DNA from: Oribacterium sp. oral taxon 078 str. F0262
GTDB taxonomy: Bacteria; Bacillota; Clostridia; Lachnospirales; Lachnospiraceae
Direction: 5' to 3'
Assembly: GCF_000160135.1 (NCBI RefSeq)
Contig: NZ_GG729934.1
Span: forward strand, 4,499 to 68,498
Length of the DNA stretch: 64,000 nt
Shown here one piece after another: positions 1 to 8,202 of the stretch; positions within the stretch are counted from its first letter, which is position 1; each line of letters starts with the position of its first letter. Below the pieces are notes generated by a model. That model was not told where the DNA came from. It worked only from the letters and a program-made list of their open reading frames with translations, and ran no database searches. Both the position numbers and the translations under genes were made by a program.

Positions 1-310
1 CCTGGCAGTAAACTTTCTGGAGTTCAGGCAACATTCTGCGGAAAACATTGTCAAAGAGAATGATGTCCGCCCAGTCTTTCATGTCGATTCTGGCCTGGCT
101 GACGGGAGCGGTGGTCTCCTTTATGATCGGAACATACCGGCCGTCAATGATGTGGCCGATGGTCGGGCCATTGACAGGAAGATGTCTTCCATCGATGTTC
201 CTGCAGCCGACCCGCTGACGGACTGCAAACCGGTCCTTGTTCTTGCCATATGCGATAACGACTGTGTTCTTAGGGCGTTCTACGGCGAGGATTTCTTTCG
301 GAATTGGCAC
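1..310 (-). CDS. Transposase, 5' part (runs off left edge)
   Basis: Reading leftward from a GTG at 310, the frame stays open for 103 codons to the window edge. The peptide begins VPIPKEILAVERPKNTVV and continues with YGKNKDRFAVRQRVGC and LPVNGPTIGHIIDGRYVP, the N-terminal pattern of a transposase family common in Lachnospiraceae (IS4/IS1634-type; exact family not certain). A strong ribosome site, AAAGGAG, lies 8 bases upstream of the GTG, and a TTGATA-17-TATAAT promoter lies just behind it. No ATG start exists in this frame, so an ATG-only search would miss the gene. The catalytic part lies outside the window, so activity cannot be judged. Seen: frame, start and RBS. Inferred: the family. Confidence 0.7.
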   Translation of the reverse strand, partial: MPIPKEILAVERPKNTVVIAYGKNKDRFAVRQRVGCRNIDGRHLPVNGPTIGHIIDGRYVPIIKETTAPVSQARIDMKDWADIILFDNVFRRMLPELQKVYCQ

Positions 311-336
311 TTTCAGGTCTCCTTTCGTATAGTCTT

Positions 337-365
337 ATTATACATCTAATTAGTCTATATATCAA
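337..365 (-). promoter_or_regulatory. Promoter of the left-edge transposase
   Basis: On the reverse strand, TTGATA (365-360) and TATAAT (342-337) are separated by 17 bases. They stand about 27 bases upstream of the GTG start at 310. Confidence 0.65.
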
Positions 366-567
366 GGAAACGGGGCGGAAAATGTCGACAGATTTTCAAG
401 ATACGGATGCTCAGAAAGGCTGGTTTTCAGGGCTTTACGAGCGGACAGGTAAACCAAGTAATAACGACGGCAACTACAGAAGCGAAAGTATAGGCTTTCC
501 TATAGTCCAACCGTTGGGAAAGTTGTATTTAACTTTCATTAAATAAAAGGAGAGAAGGGGACGAGGA

Positions 568-606
568 CCCCGGATCCTGCCGTTTGGCAGGGTCCGGGGC
601 CTTTCT
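568..606 (+). terminator. Intrinsic terminator
   Basis: A 14-bp stem with one G-U pair (568-581 with 586-599) and a GTTT loop is followed by CCTTTCTATTT. It points rightward. The only open frame before it is a poor 54-codon ORF (382-546) I do not accept as a gene, so it may be the terminator of a gene separated from it by the insertion at the left. Positions 311-567 otherwise hold only the transposase promoter. Confidence 0.75.
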
Positions 607-641
607 ATTTATAGCATTTTAAAATATATTATGCATTTATA

Positions 642-671
642 TTGACTTTTTCGAATAAGCGCGATTATAGT
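642..671 (+). promoter_or_regulatory. Promoter of the betaine reductase operon
   Basis: TTGACT (642-647) and TTATAG (665-670, 17-base gap) or TATAGT (666-671, 18-base gap) lie about 115 bases upstream of the grdI start. They are preceded by an AT-rich tract at 611-640 that could act as an UP element. Confidence 0.6.
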
Positions 672-700
672 ACTTATACAGATACATAAGCGCGCTTATT
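654..700. promoter_or_regulatory. Palindromic operator candidate across the grd promoter
   Basis: AATAAGCGCG (654-663) and its exact reverse complement CGCGCTTATT (691-700) flank the -10 box. The right half is itself inside the palindrome ATAAGCGCGCTTAT (686-699). A dimeric repressor or activator, for instance the TetR protein encoded at 5141-5791, could bind here; this link is inference. Confidence 0.45.
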
Positions 701-785
701 AAAAAACTGTTTGTGAAAAAATCACAAATTCAACCCCAAACGGACGGAATTCGTCCCATGAACAGGAAAGGAGAAGAAGAGCGGT

Positions 786-2111
786 ATGAAACTGGAAATC
801 GGAAATTTCTATGTGAAGGACATCGTCTTTGGGGACGAGCTGAGTTTCCGCGACGGAATCCTCAGCGTGAACAAGGAGGAGGCGCTGAAGCGGATCCTGG
901 AGGACGGGAGGATCACGGAGGCAGAGCTCTACATCGCAAAGCCCGGAGACGAGATCCGCCTCTGCCCCGTCAAGGAGGCGATTGAGCCGAGGACCCGCAC
1001 GGACGGTAAGGGGCTTTTCCCGGGTTACACAAGCCCGCTCCGCCAGTCGGGAAATGGGACGCTCCACGCCCTGAAAAACTGCAGTGTCCTGGTGGTCGGG
1101 AGGCACTGGGGAGGCTTTCAGGACGGACTCATCGATATGAGCGGACCGGGGCAGAAGTTTACTTATTTCGGGGAGCTCCATAACCTCGTACTGGTGGCGG
1201 ATACGAATGAGGAATTTGAGAGGTATGAGCAGCAGAAGAAGAACGATGCGCTCCGCCGCGCCGGGCACAGGCTCGCGGAATACATCGGAAGCTGCGTCAG
1301 AGAGCTCAGCCCGGAGGACAGGGAGGTCTACGAGACCGTTCCGATCACGAAGCGGAGCAGGGAGAGGAATGCCCTTCCCTCTGTGGTTGCGGTTTTGCAG
1401 CCGCAGTCCCAGATGGAGGCCATGGGATACAATGATCTCCTCTACGGCTGGGATATGAATCACTATCTCCCCTCTTTGATGAGCCCGCAGGAGGTGCTGG
1501 ACGGCGCCATTGTATCCGGCTCCTTTATGCCCTGCTCCTCCAAGTGGTCGACCTACGACTTTCAGAATTTCCCGATCCTACGGAGGCTGATGGAAGAGGA
1601 CGGGAAGGACTACAACTTCCTCGGCGTGATCATGGCGAATCTGAATGTCGCCATGGATCAGAAGGAGAGGGTGATCCAGATGATCGTCCAGCAGGCGACG
1701 GAGCTCGGGGCGGACTTTGCGCTTGTGACGGAGGAGGGCTATGGGAACCCGGACGCCGACTATGTGGGAGCGATTGCGGCGCTGGAAAGTGCGGGGATCA
1801 AGGTCGTCGGCGTCGCCAACGAATGCACCGGAAGGGATGGCGCCTCTCAGCCTCTTGTGACACTGGATGAAAAGCTCGTCGCCATGGTTTCCACGGGGAA
1901 TGTCTCGGAGCTTGTGGAGCTTCCGCCGATGAAGACCGTGCTCGGAGAGCTGGAGGCACTCGGAAGGGACGGAAATTCCGGCGGCTGGGAGGGGGATGAG
2001 AAGCTCGGACCCTCCGTGCGGAAGGACGGCTCCATCATCATGGAGAACAACGGCTTCTTCTGCGGGGATCAGACGGTCGGCTGGTCGAAAAAGACCATGA
2101 TGGATTTTTAA
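786..2111 (+). CDS. grdI: Betaine/sarcosine reductase component B, pyruvoyl proprotein (GrdI/GrdG/GrdE family)
   Basis: This 441-aa protein matches the GrdE/GrdG/GrdI family along its length (start MKLEIGNFYVKDIVFGDE; internal ECTGRDGASQPLVTLDEK). In this family the proprotein is cleaved before a cysteine that becomes the pyruvoyl group which binds the amine substrate; Cys250, in FMPCSSK, lies near the middle and is the best candidate. The protein works with the selenoprotein encoded next to cleave the C-N bond of glycine betaine or sarcosine, passing the two-carbon unit to the shared components A and C. Substrate is inferred: the third gene is a BCCT carrier, a family typical for betaine, so betaine (GrdI) is preferred over sarcosine (GrdG). 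An AAAGGAG sits upstream of the ATG and the promoter is at 642-671. Confidence 0.88.
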   Translation: MKLEIGNFYVKDIVFGDELSFRDGILSVNKEEALKRILEDGRITEAELYIAKPGDEIRLCPVKEAIEPRTRTDGKGLFPGYTSPLRQSGNGTLHALKNCSVLVVGRHWGGFQDGLIDMSGPGQKFTYFGELHNLVLVADTNEEFERYEQQKKNDALRRAGHRLAEYIGSCVRELSPEDREVYETVPITKRSRERNALPSVVAVLQPQSQMEAMGYNDLLYGWDMNHYLPSLMSPQEVLDGAIVSGSFMPCSSKWSTYDFQNFPILRRLMEEDGKDYNFLGVIMANLNVAMDQKERVIQMIVQQATELGADFALVTEEGYGNPDADYVGAIAALESAGIKVVGVANECTGRDGASQPLVTLDEKLVAMVSTGNVSELVELPPMKTVLGELEALGRDGNSGGWEGDEKLGPSVRKDGSIIMENNGFFCGDQTVGWSKKTMMDF

Positions 2112-2128
2112 GGAAAGGGGTGCTCACA

Positions 2129-3430
2129 ATGAAGAAAGCCATTGTCTATATTAACCAATTCTTCGGACAGCTGGGCGGTGAGGATACGGCGGATGTGGCG
2201 CCGTCCCTTCACAAGGGACAGATCGGCCCCGCTTTGGCCTATCAGCAGGAGCTGAAGGATTGTGAGGTCACGGATACCATCATCTGCGGGGACAACTACA
2301 TGGGATCCCATACGGAGGAGGCCGTTTCCCGGATCCTGGATTTCCTTTCTCCCCTCTCCTTCGACATTTTCATCGCGGGCCCGGCCTTCAATGCGGGACG
2401 CTACGGCGTCGCCTGCGGAACGATATGCAGGGCGGTGAAGGAGCGCTTCGGAGTCCCGGTCATTACCTCCATGAATGAGGAGAACCCCGGGGTTGAGATG
2501 TTTCGAAAGGATGTCCTGATCCTGAGAGGCGGAAACATCGCCTCCAAGATGAAGCAGGATCTTAAGGCGGTCGCGGGTCTCGCCAACAAGATTCTCGCGG
2601 GGGAGGAGATCGGACCGGCATCTTCGGAGGGGTACTTTCCGACGGGACACCGCCATCAGGTCTTCATATCGGAAAACGCGGCGGATCGCTTCATGAAGAT
2701 GCTCCGGGCGAGAATCCATAATGAGCCCTATGTCTCGGAGCTCATCGTCCCGAAGCAGGACAAGGTTCCGATCGCCCCGGCTCTCAAGGACTTAAAGCAC
2801 GCGAGGATCGCGCTTCTTACGACGGGAGGAGTGGTTCCGGTCGACAATCCGGATCGGATTCAGTCCGCCTCCGCGACCCGCTGGGGGAAGTACGACATCT
2901 CCGGTCTGGACAGGCTGGAGGGAGGCGTCTTCAAGACCGTTCACGCGGGCTTTGACCCGGCGGCGGCGAATGCGGATCCGAATGTCATCATGCCGGTGGA
3001 CGCCATGAAGGAGCTTCTTAAGGAGGGAGTCTACGGAAGCCTGCACCCCTATTTCTACTCCACGGTCGGCACCGGCACGACGGAGAAGGAGGCCGCCAGG
3101 ATGACGGAGGAAATTCTTCCTCTCTTAAAAAAGGACAAGGTCGACGCCTGCATCATGGTGAGTACGTGAGGAACCTGTACTCGTTGCGGTGCAACGATGG
3201 TCAAGGTGATTGAGCGCGCCGGCATCCCGATCGTTCATATGTGCAACCTGATCCCGGTCTCGAAGACGGTGGGGGCGAATCGAATCGTCCCGACGATCTC
3301 GATCCCCTATCCTCTGGGAGATCCCGCGACCTCCAAAGAGGATCAGTGGAAGCTCCGTCTTCACAGAGTAAGAGCGGCTCTCGAAGCCCTCGAAACGGAT
3401 ATTTCGGAGCAGACGGTCTTCTCCGTATAG
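2129..3430 (+). CDS. grdH: Betaine reductase component B selenoprotein, in-frame UGA decoded as selenocysteine
   Basis: A conventional reading would stop at the TGA at 3167-3169, but the same frame continues for 86 more codons with strong family similarity: UGTCTRCGATMVKVIERAG is the selenocysteine motif of GrdB/GrdF/GrdH. With UGA read as selenocysteine the protein is 433 aa with Sec at residue 347, the usual length and place. A hairpin suitable as a bacterial SECIS follows 11 bases after the UGA. The ATG at 2129 has AGGAAAGGGG 8 bases upstream and is preferred over the GTG at 2120. The Sec attacks the pyruvoyl-bound betaine and hands a carboxymethyl group to selenoprotein A. It follows grdI by 17 bases. 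Automated annotation would probably give a truncated protein plus a spurious ORF at 3197-3430. Confidence 0.92.
3181..3197 (+). promoter_or_regulatory. SECIS-like hairpin of grdH
   Basis: A perfect 7-bp stem (TCGTTGC / GCAACGA) with loop GGT begins 11 bases after the UGA at 3167-3169. The loop falls 18-20 bases downstream of the UGA, as in bacterial SECIS elements, and its G and U match the loop bases SelB recognises in the known E. coli elements. Confidence 0.8.
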
Positions 3431-3536
3431 AGATCGATCTCATATCAGGCGGGAAAGAACGATTTACAGGGCTTCTGCGGCCCGGCGGAGAAGCTTCCCG
3501 GGTCTGCAAAAGCCCGGATTTTGGGTGGAGCAGCTT

Positions 3537-5060
3537 ATGAATACGAAAAAAAATAATCTGGTATTTTATATCGCGCTCATCATATGCGCGCTGATCTGTA
3601 TCTGGGCAGTGGGCTTCAATCAGAGCTTCACCGCCGCATCCTCCGCCATGTTTACCTTCTTTACGACAGACTTCGGCTGGCTCTACTGCGCGGCGATGCT
3701 GGCCTTTGTCTTCTTCGCCGTTTTTATCGCCTTCAGTAAGTGGGGGAATATCCGTCTTGGGGAGGATCAGGAGAAACCGGAGTACAGCACCTTGTCCTGG
3801 TTTGCCATGCTCTTTGGCTGCGGTATGGGCGTGGGACTGGTATTTTGGGGGGTGGCGGAGCCCCTGTCCTTTTATCTTCGCCCCGCGGCGGGGATTACGC
3901 CCTCCTCTCCGGACGCCGCGAATTTCGCCGTCAAGGCGGCCTATATGCACTGGGGAGTCTCTCCCTGGGCCAATTATTCCGTCATCGGACTGGCCCTTGC
4001 GTATTTCGGATTCCGGAAGAAGAAAAAGGGGATGATCAGCACGACATTGATTCCGCTGATCGGAGAGGAGAGGGCGGAGGGCTGGCTCGGCACGCTGGTC
4101 GACATCCTCGCGGTATTTGCGACGGTGGCCGGTATCGTCACCTCCCTCGGCCTCGGCGTCATGCAGATCAACTCGGGCCTGCACATGGTCCTCGGCCTTC
4201 CCTCGAATATCACGGTACAGATTATCATCATCGTGCTGATCTCCGTCATCTATATCTGGACGGCGGCATCCGGGATTGAGAAGGGGATCAAGGCGATCTC
4301 CGATGTCAATCTCTATCTCTTTGTGGGACTTATGACAGCGGCCTTTCTCCTCGGACCGAAGCTTGAGATTCTGAACAATCTGGTCGGAGGAGTCGGCTCC
4401 TATCTCCAGGACTTCATCAAGGACTCCGTGCTCATCAACGGCTACGGGGACAATCAGTGGACCTTTGACTGGAGAATCTTCTACTGGGCCTGGTTCATCG
4501 CCTGGGCACCCTTTGTGGGAGTCTTCATCGCGAGAATCTCGAGGGGGAGAACGATACGGGAGTTTATCCTCGGCGTCGCGATCGTCCCGGCGCTGACCTC
4601 CATCGTCTGGTTTTCGATCTTCGGCTCCCTCGGTCTTCACCTTGCGGAGAGCGGGGTCTTGGACGATGCCTCGCTGAAGGCGATCGCGGCGGCGCCGGAG
4701 ACGGGACTTTTCCTCGTCCTCCAGCACTATCCTCTCACGAAGCTGATCTCTATCGTCTCGATCGTGCTTCTGAATACCTTCTTCATCACCTCGGCGAATT
4801 CCGGGACCTTTGTCCTCTCCATGCTTTCCTCCGACGGAAATATGAACCCGCCGAAGAAAAAGATGCTGATCTGGGGCGTGATACAGTCTTTAATGGCGAT
4901 CGGAATGATGCTTGCCGGCGGCCTGAAGCCGCTGCAGACCATCTCCCTCTGTGCGGCCTTCCCCTTTATCTTTGTCATGTTTGCGGAGATGGCCTCTCTT
5001 GTGATCGCCTTAAAGAAGGAGAGGGCGGGAGATCCCGAGCATGCGGGGAAGGATTCGTAA
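3537..5060 (+). CDS. BCCT family betaine/carnitine/choline transporter
   Basis: A 507-aa multi-pass membrane protein of the betaine-choline-carnitine transporter family. The signature GCGMGVGLVFWGVAEP is at about residues 93-108, and HWGVSPWANY, EKGIKAISDVN and tryptophan-rich helices follow in family order. The glycine-rich GMGVG resembles the sodium-coupled BetP type. The ATG at 3537 has GGTGGAG 6 bases upstream and is preferred over the in-frame GTG at 3525. It is the third gene of the grd operon, 106 bases after grdH, so it most likely imports the substrate of the reductase. Its presence is the main argument for betaine rather than sarcosine. Confidence 0.9.
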   Translation: MNTKKNNLVFYIALIICALICIWAVGFNQSFTAASSAMFTFFTTDFGWLYCAAMLAFVFFAVFIAFSKWGNIRLGEDQEKPEYSTLSWFAMLFGCGMGVGLVFWGVAEPLSFYLRPAAGITPSSPDAANFAVKAAYMHWGVSPWANYSVIGLALAYFGFRKKKKGMISTTLIPLIGEERAEGWLGTLVDILAVFATVAGIVTSLGLGVMQINSGLHMVLGLPSNITVQIIIIVLISVIYIWTAASGIEKGIKAISDVNLYLFVGLMTAAFLLGPKLEILNNLVGGVGSYLQDFIKDSVLINGYGDNQWTFDWRIFYWAWFIAWAPFVGVFIARISRGRTIREFILGVAIVPALTSIVWFSIFGSLGLHLAESGVLDDASLKAIAAAPETGLFLVLQHYPLTKLISIVSIVLLNTFFITSANSGTFVLSMLSSDGNMNPPKKKMLIWGVIQSLMAIGMMLAGGLKPLQTISLCAAFPFIFVMFAEMASLVIALKKERAGDPEHAGKDS

Positions 5061-5140
5061 AGAGATTCTCCTCTCCGCTTTCCAAAGATCCGCCTCCTTC
5101 CATCGGCGTTTTGCTTTTCCTGAGGGAAATGTGTGCTATC

Positions 5141-5791
5141 TCAGGCGTCAATCAGGAAGTGAAGGCGGATCATAAAGTATGCACTGAGCCGGGAAGCGTC
5201 CGTTTCCTCCGGGAGAAGACTTTTTGAGAGCATGGAATCGAGGAGGGCGACGATCAGAGAGTTGAGGATCTCCGCATTTTCCTCCGTGACCTTGCAGTCC
5301 TTTCGTCCGATCAGGGGGCGCAGGATGGAGAGACTTCGGGACGCGATATCCTGGCCGAAGTACATCTTTCCGATGAGCTCGGTATAAGCCTTCCTCTCCT
5401 CCGGAAAGATATGGTAATACAGGATAAAGAACTGCGTGAGCTTGTCCCGGTACTTCCCGTAGAAAAAACGGCGGGAGAGCTCGATATGCTGAAAGACATT
5501 GAGGCAGAAGGATTCCCAGATCTCATAAAAGTAGCGGAGGGCGGAGAGCCTTTTCTGGCTGAGGCTTGCCAGGGAGCTGTTGTACTCCGAGAGGTATCCG
5601 ATGGAGACCAGAGCGAGGAGCGCGTCCAGATCCTTAAAATAGAGAAAGATGGTGGAGTTGTGATATCCGGCGATCTCTGCGATTCTCCGGATGGAAAGTG
5701 CCCCCTCTCCCTCCTCATCGATCAGAGTTCTGGTGGCTATGACGAATTCCCGCATCCTTTGGCATGCCAGATCCTTGTTTTTTGCAGACAT
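5141..5791 (-). CDS. TetR/AcrR family transcriptional regulator
   Basis: A 216-aa protein with an N-terminal TetR helix-turn-helix at about residues 26-52 (ALSIRRIAEIAGYHNSTIF then LYFKDLDALLAL) and an all-helical C-terminal ligand domain with no recognisable subfamily. The start is the ATG at 5791: the longer frame to 5959 would run through a TTGTCA-17-TATACT promoter, so it is not used. No strong ribosome site precedes 5791. The gene is convergent with the BCCT gene, and both the grd promoter and its own promoter carry palindromes, so it is a fair candidate regulator of betaine reduction. That role is inferred from position only. Confidence 0.85.
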   Translation of the reverse strand: MSAKNKDLACQRMREFVIATRTLIDEEGEGALSIRRIAEIAGYHNSTIFLYFKDLDALLALVSIGYLSEYNSSLASLSQKRLSALRYFYEIWESFCLNVFQHIELSRRFFYGKYRDKLTQFFILYYHIFPEERKAYTELIGKMYFGQDIASRSLSILRPLIGRKDCKVTEENAEILNSLIVALLDSMLSKSLLPEETDASRLSAYFMIRLHFLIDA

Positions 5792-5845
5792 ATGCGCGCT
5801 GTCCCGTGAAATGAATGTGAATGAGTCCGGAATTTCTCCCCGGAG

Positions 5846-5874
5846 AGTATAACAGGCTTTTCGGGGAGTGACAA
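5846..5874 (-). promoter_or_regulatory. Promoter of the TetR gene
   Basis: On the reverse strand TTGTCA (5874-5869) and TATACT (5851-5846) are 17 bases apart. A small palindrome, TCTCC-CC-GGAGA (5835-5846), overlaps the -10 edge and start site and could be an autoregulatory operator. Confidence 0.65.
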
Positions 5875-5948
5875 GCTTCATGCCTTGCCGCTTGGCTTCC
5901 GGGGCTCTGAAACCCGGACTCTGACAGGACCCGGAAGGGACTGAAAGA

Positions 5949-6283
5949 ATGGATTCCAAGAAGCAGGGAATGAAAGCGTTAAGGCTGTATCATAAATGTG
6001 CTTCGGTGACGAAAACAATCCAAACACTGGGATTTCCCGGTAGAGAAACGCTTTATCCATTGGAGAAAAGCGGTGATGGAAAGAAGCTCAGAGATCATCC
6101 GGACCGTCTTCCTCAGCGAATGTGCCAGCTATCTATTTATCCATTGAAGAGAAGAAAAATGCAGTAAAATCTTGCTTTGAGAGAGGAGAATCGGTAAAAT
6201 CAGTATCAAAAGAACCGGGATGCAGCAGCACGAGCCTTTATTTGTGGAGAGACAGGTATTTCAGAGGAGGTACGGTTTCACTG
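5949..6283 (+). pseudogene. Decayed IS transposase OrfA (tandem helix-turn-helix)
   Basis: Pieces of a double helix-turn-helix transposase subunit are spread over three frames. From 5949: MKALRLYHKCASVTKTIQTL and GFPGRETLY. In a shifted frame around 6055-6120: WRKAVMERSSEIIRTVFLSE. From about 6139: SIEEKKNAVKSCFERGESVK, then STSLYLWRDRYFRGG. At least two frameshifts and internal stops separate them. The layout resembles IS3-family OrfA proteins, but the exact family is not certain. No catalytic OrfB follows; an AT-rich gene of other origin begins where the fragment ends. Confidence 0.6.
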
Positions 6284-6760
6284 ATGAAAAAAAGGAAATA
6301 TCTTACAACTATAAACTACGCATTTCATAAAGGGCTTTCCATAGCTTTATTATTGATATACCCAGCGATCACAGGGATAATCATCATAATATTCTGCTTT
6401 GGGAAATATTATTTCTCTATAGAAAGAATATATAAATCAGACTTAAATATAACACTTCCCAAAATACAAAGACTATTATTGAATGAACAGGAAGAGTCGT
6501 TTACTGGAGATGGCTCGCAAGTGATTATCTACTTGACAGATGAAAAAGCTGGCAGCACTTATAATACCGCCAAAGAAAAGAAGATAGAGTATGCCGTAAA
6601 AAAAACTCTCTCAGATCTTAAAGTAAAATATGAATGGTATCCCAATTTTAAAGAAAAGTATTACTGGAAAATGCATGTAAAAAATGGAGGTTTTGATACC
6701 GTATATATCCTATACTTCCCACAAATAAGAAAGGTGTATGTTGTAAGAAATTCTATATAG
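6284..6760 (+). CDS. Small membrane-anchored protein of unknown function
   Basis: A 158-aa frame starting at the ATG at 6284 (MKKRKYLTTINYAFHKGLS). One hydrophobic helix at about residues 17-38 (IALLLIYPAITGIIIIIFCF) is followed by a soluble, lysine-rich domain of about 115 residues. I do not recognise the family. An AGAGGAGG lies 13 bases upstream, longer than usual; the frame also continues upstream into the decayed transposase, so a fused start is possible. Base composition is much more AT-rich than the neighbours and lysine AAA codons are frequent, which points to transfer. Low expression or decay cannot be excluded. Confidence 0.5.
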   Translation: MKKRKYLTTINYAFHKGLSIALLLIYPAITGIIIIIFCFGKYYFSIERIYKSDLNITLPKIQRLLLNEQEESFTGDGSQVIIYLTDEKAGSTYNTAKEKKIEYAVKKTLSDLKVKYEWYPNFKEKYYWKMHVKNGGFDTVYILYFPQIRKVYVVRNSI

Positions 6761-7030
6761 ATCGTAGGTTGCGGGAGTCGCTATAAGAATGATGAGACTT
6801 GCTCAGGACATGAAATATCTGCCCCCTTATTATGTGAAAATTGCCAAGTAAGATATAGATATTTCCAAATACATGGGCTAAGCTCCAACAAATCATGTTA
6901 CGTAAGGCCGCTTTGGAGCAGCTGCTCTGGCTGGAACAGGGGGCTTCGGGGCTGAATATAAAAAGCTCAGCTTAGAGATGATCGGCTCGCTATCGAGGCT
7001 GGTCCCAAGGAGGGGAAGGGAGAGCGGAAG
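6761..7030. other. Intergenic stretch with gene debris
   Basis: No convincing gene. Directly after the stop at 6760 a frame could encode VGCGSRYKNDETCSGHE and LLCENCQVRY, Cys-rich and perhaps the lost end of something. A 26-codon ORF at 6896-6976 has no ribosome site. The stretch sits between the IS debris and the DUF3841 pair. Confidence 0.3.
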
Positions 7031-7651
7031 ATGAACCGGATGCAGATCGAGGAGGGGAAAAGCCGGATCCTATGGACCAGGCAGAGTCCGGAGCTTCGGA
7101 GAGAGCTGGAGAGGAGCGGAAGATACCGCGTAAAGCAGGAGTACCTTGAGAAGAAGAACGGGAACATGAGCGGCTACTACGACAGGCTCTACCGCTGGTA
7201 TACAAGGGCCGCATCCCGCATCCTGGATACGGGAGGGGCGCCCTATCCGATCTGGTTTAATCTGACGGAGGACAGGATGCTCCAGCCGGTGAAGGGCAGC
7301 GAGATCCTCGCTGTGGAGCTTCCTGCGGAAGCCTATCTGCTCTGTAATTATGAGGCCTGGGGCTATGTCGTAAATTATTTCTATGTCGCTCTCAGCCGGG
7401 AGGATGAGGAGAGGCACAGGGCGGAGCTTCGGAAAAACGGTCTGAAGAGCGATGACGAGCTTTTTTTGACAGAGAAGGGGAACTTCTATCCTATCTTAAA
7501 GAGAGAGGTGGAGAAAAGCTGGGAGAGGATTTTCACGCTCCGCCCCGATGACACAGAGCGCGGCGTTGCTGCGACGAGCTGGGAGCTTCGGAGCGAGTGG
7601 ATCAGGGAGGTCAGAAGCTATGAAAAGGGAGCTTTGGACGGTCCAGAATAA
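7031..7651 (+). CDS. DUF3841 domain protein, first of a tandem pair
   Basis: A 206-aa soluble protein. Features of DUF3841 are the N-terminal ILWTRQSPEL, a YPIWFNLTEDRM block, an acidic/hydrophobic ILAVELPAEAYLLCNYEAW block and the C-terminal VEKSWERIFTL with TSWELRSEWIREVR. The molecular function of the family is unknown to me. Ribosome-site-like GGGAGAG precedes the ATG; a second ATG at 7040 is possible. It overlaps the next, paralogous gene by 32 bases, so the two are probably translated together. Codon use matches the GC-rich chromosome rather than the AT-rich gene before it. Confidence 0.7.
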   Translation: MNRMQIEEGKSRILWTRQSPELRRELERSGRYRVKQEYLEKKNGNMSGYYDRLYRWYTRAASRILDTGGAPYPIWFNLTEDRMLQPVKGSEILAVELPAEAYLLCNYEAWGYVVNYFYVALSREDEERHRAELRKNGLKSDDELFLTEKGNFYPILKREVEKSWERIFTLRPDDTERGVAATSWELRSEWIREVRSYEKGALDGPE

Positions 7652-8177
7652 GAGAGTGCTGGAGGAGCTTCTCTCCTCCGGCTGCTATCGGGTGAAGAGA
7701 AGCTATGTGATGGAGAAGTACGGGGAGAGCGCCTGGATCTTTCAAACGGCCTATGACTTTTTCATCCGGGAGCTTCGCTCCCGGATAGCGGCTCCGGAGG
7801 GGGCGGAATCCCCGGTCTGGCTTTTCTCCGACAGTCAGAGCCTCTTCCGGGCGGAGGGAGAGATTCTGATGCGCCTGGAAATCCCGCGGGAGGAGCTGCT
7901 CTTTTTTGATGCCCGGGACTGGAACCGGATCCTGAATCTCTCCTATCTTGGGGGAGAGGAGGAGAGGGAGTGCTTTCGAAGGGAGCTTCTCCGGCAGGGG
8001 ATCCGGAGCGAGGAGAGCGTCTTTCAAAGCGCCTTTTATCCTCTGCAAAGGGCGAAGATCCAAAAGAGCTGGAGGAAACTGTTTGAAGCGGAGGAGGAAG
8101 CGATCGGGAAAAGCTATCGGCAGGCGGCGGTCTGGCAGCTTAAGAAGGAGTGGCTCATGGATTACTCTGTGCTCTGA
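7620..8177 (+). CDS. DUF3841 domain protein, second of a tandem pair
   Basis: A 185-aa paralog of the preceding protein, keeping the same order of blocks: ELWTVQNKRVLEELLSSGCY, SPVWLFSDSQ, LMRLEIPREELLFFDARDWN and KIQKSWRKLFE near the end. The ATG at 7620 with AGGGAGG 9 bases upstream is preferred to an in-frame start at 7548. The pair looks like an old tandem duplication because the two differ at most positions. Function unknown. Confidence 0.7.
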   Translation: MKRELWTVQNKRVLEELLSSGCYRVKRSYVMEKYGESAWIFQTAYDFFIRELRSRIAAPEGAESPVWLFSDSQSLFRAEGEILMRLEIPREELLFFDARDWNRILNLSYLGGEEERECFRRELLRQGIRSEESVFQSAFYPLQRAKIQKSWRKLFEAEEEAIGKSYRQAAVWQLKKEWLMDYSVL

Positions 8178-8202
8178 TGCCGCGCTTATACCTTGAGAGC
8201 CC

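Noticed and set aside
304-546. ORFs at 304-546 and 382-546 (80 and 54 codons, plus strand)
   Set aside because: No similarity, poor ribosome site, overlap with the transposase promoter, and unlikely amino acid makeup.
3197-3430. Separate small gene after the TGA of grdH
   Set aside because: It is the continuation of the selenoprotein frame, with the family motif spanning the UGA.
3201-4727. 508-codon reverse-strand frame
   Set aside because: Antisense to the selenoprotein end and BCCT gene, no recognisable domain.
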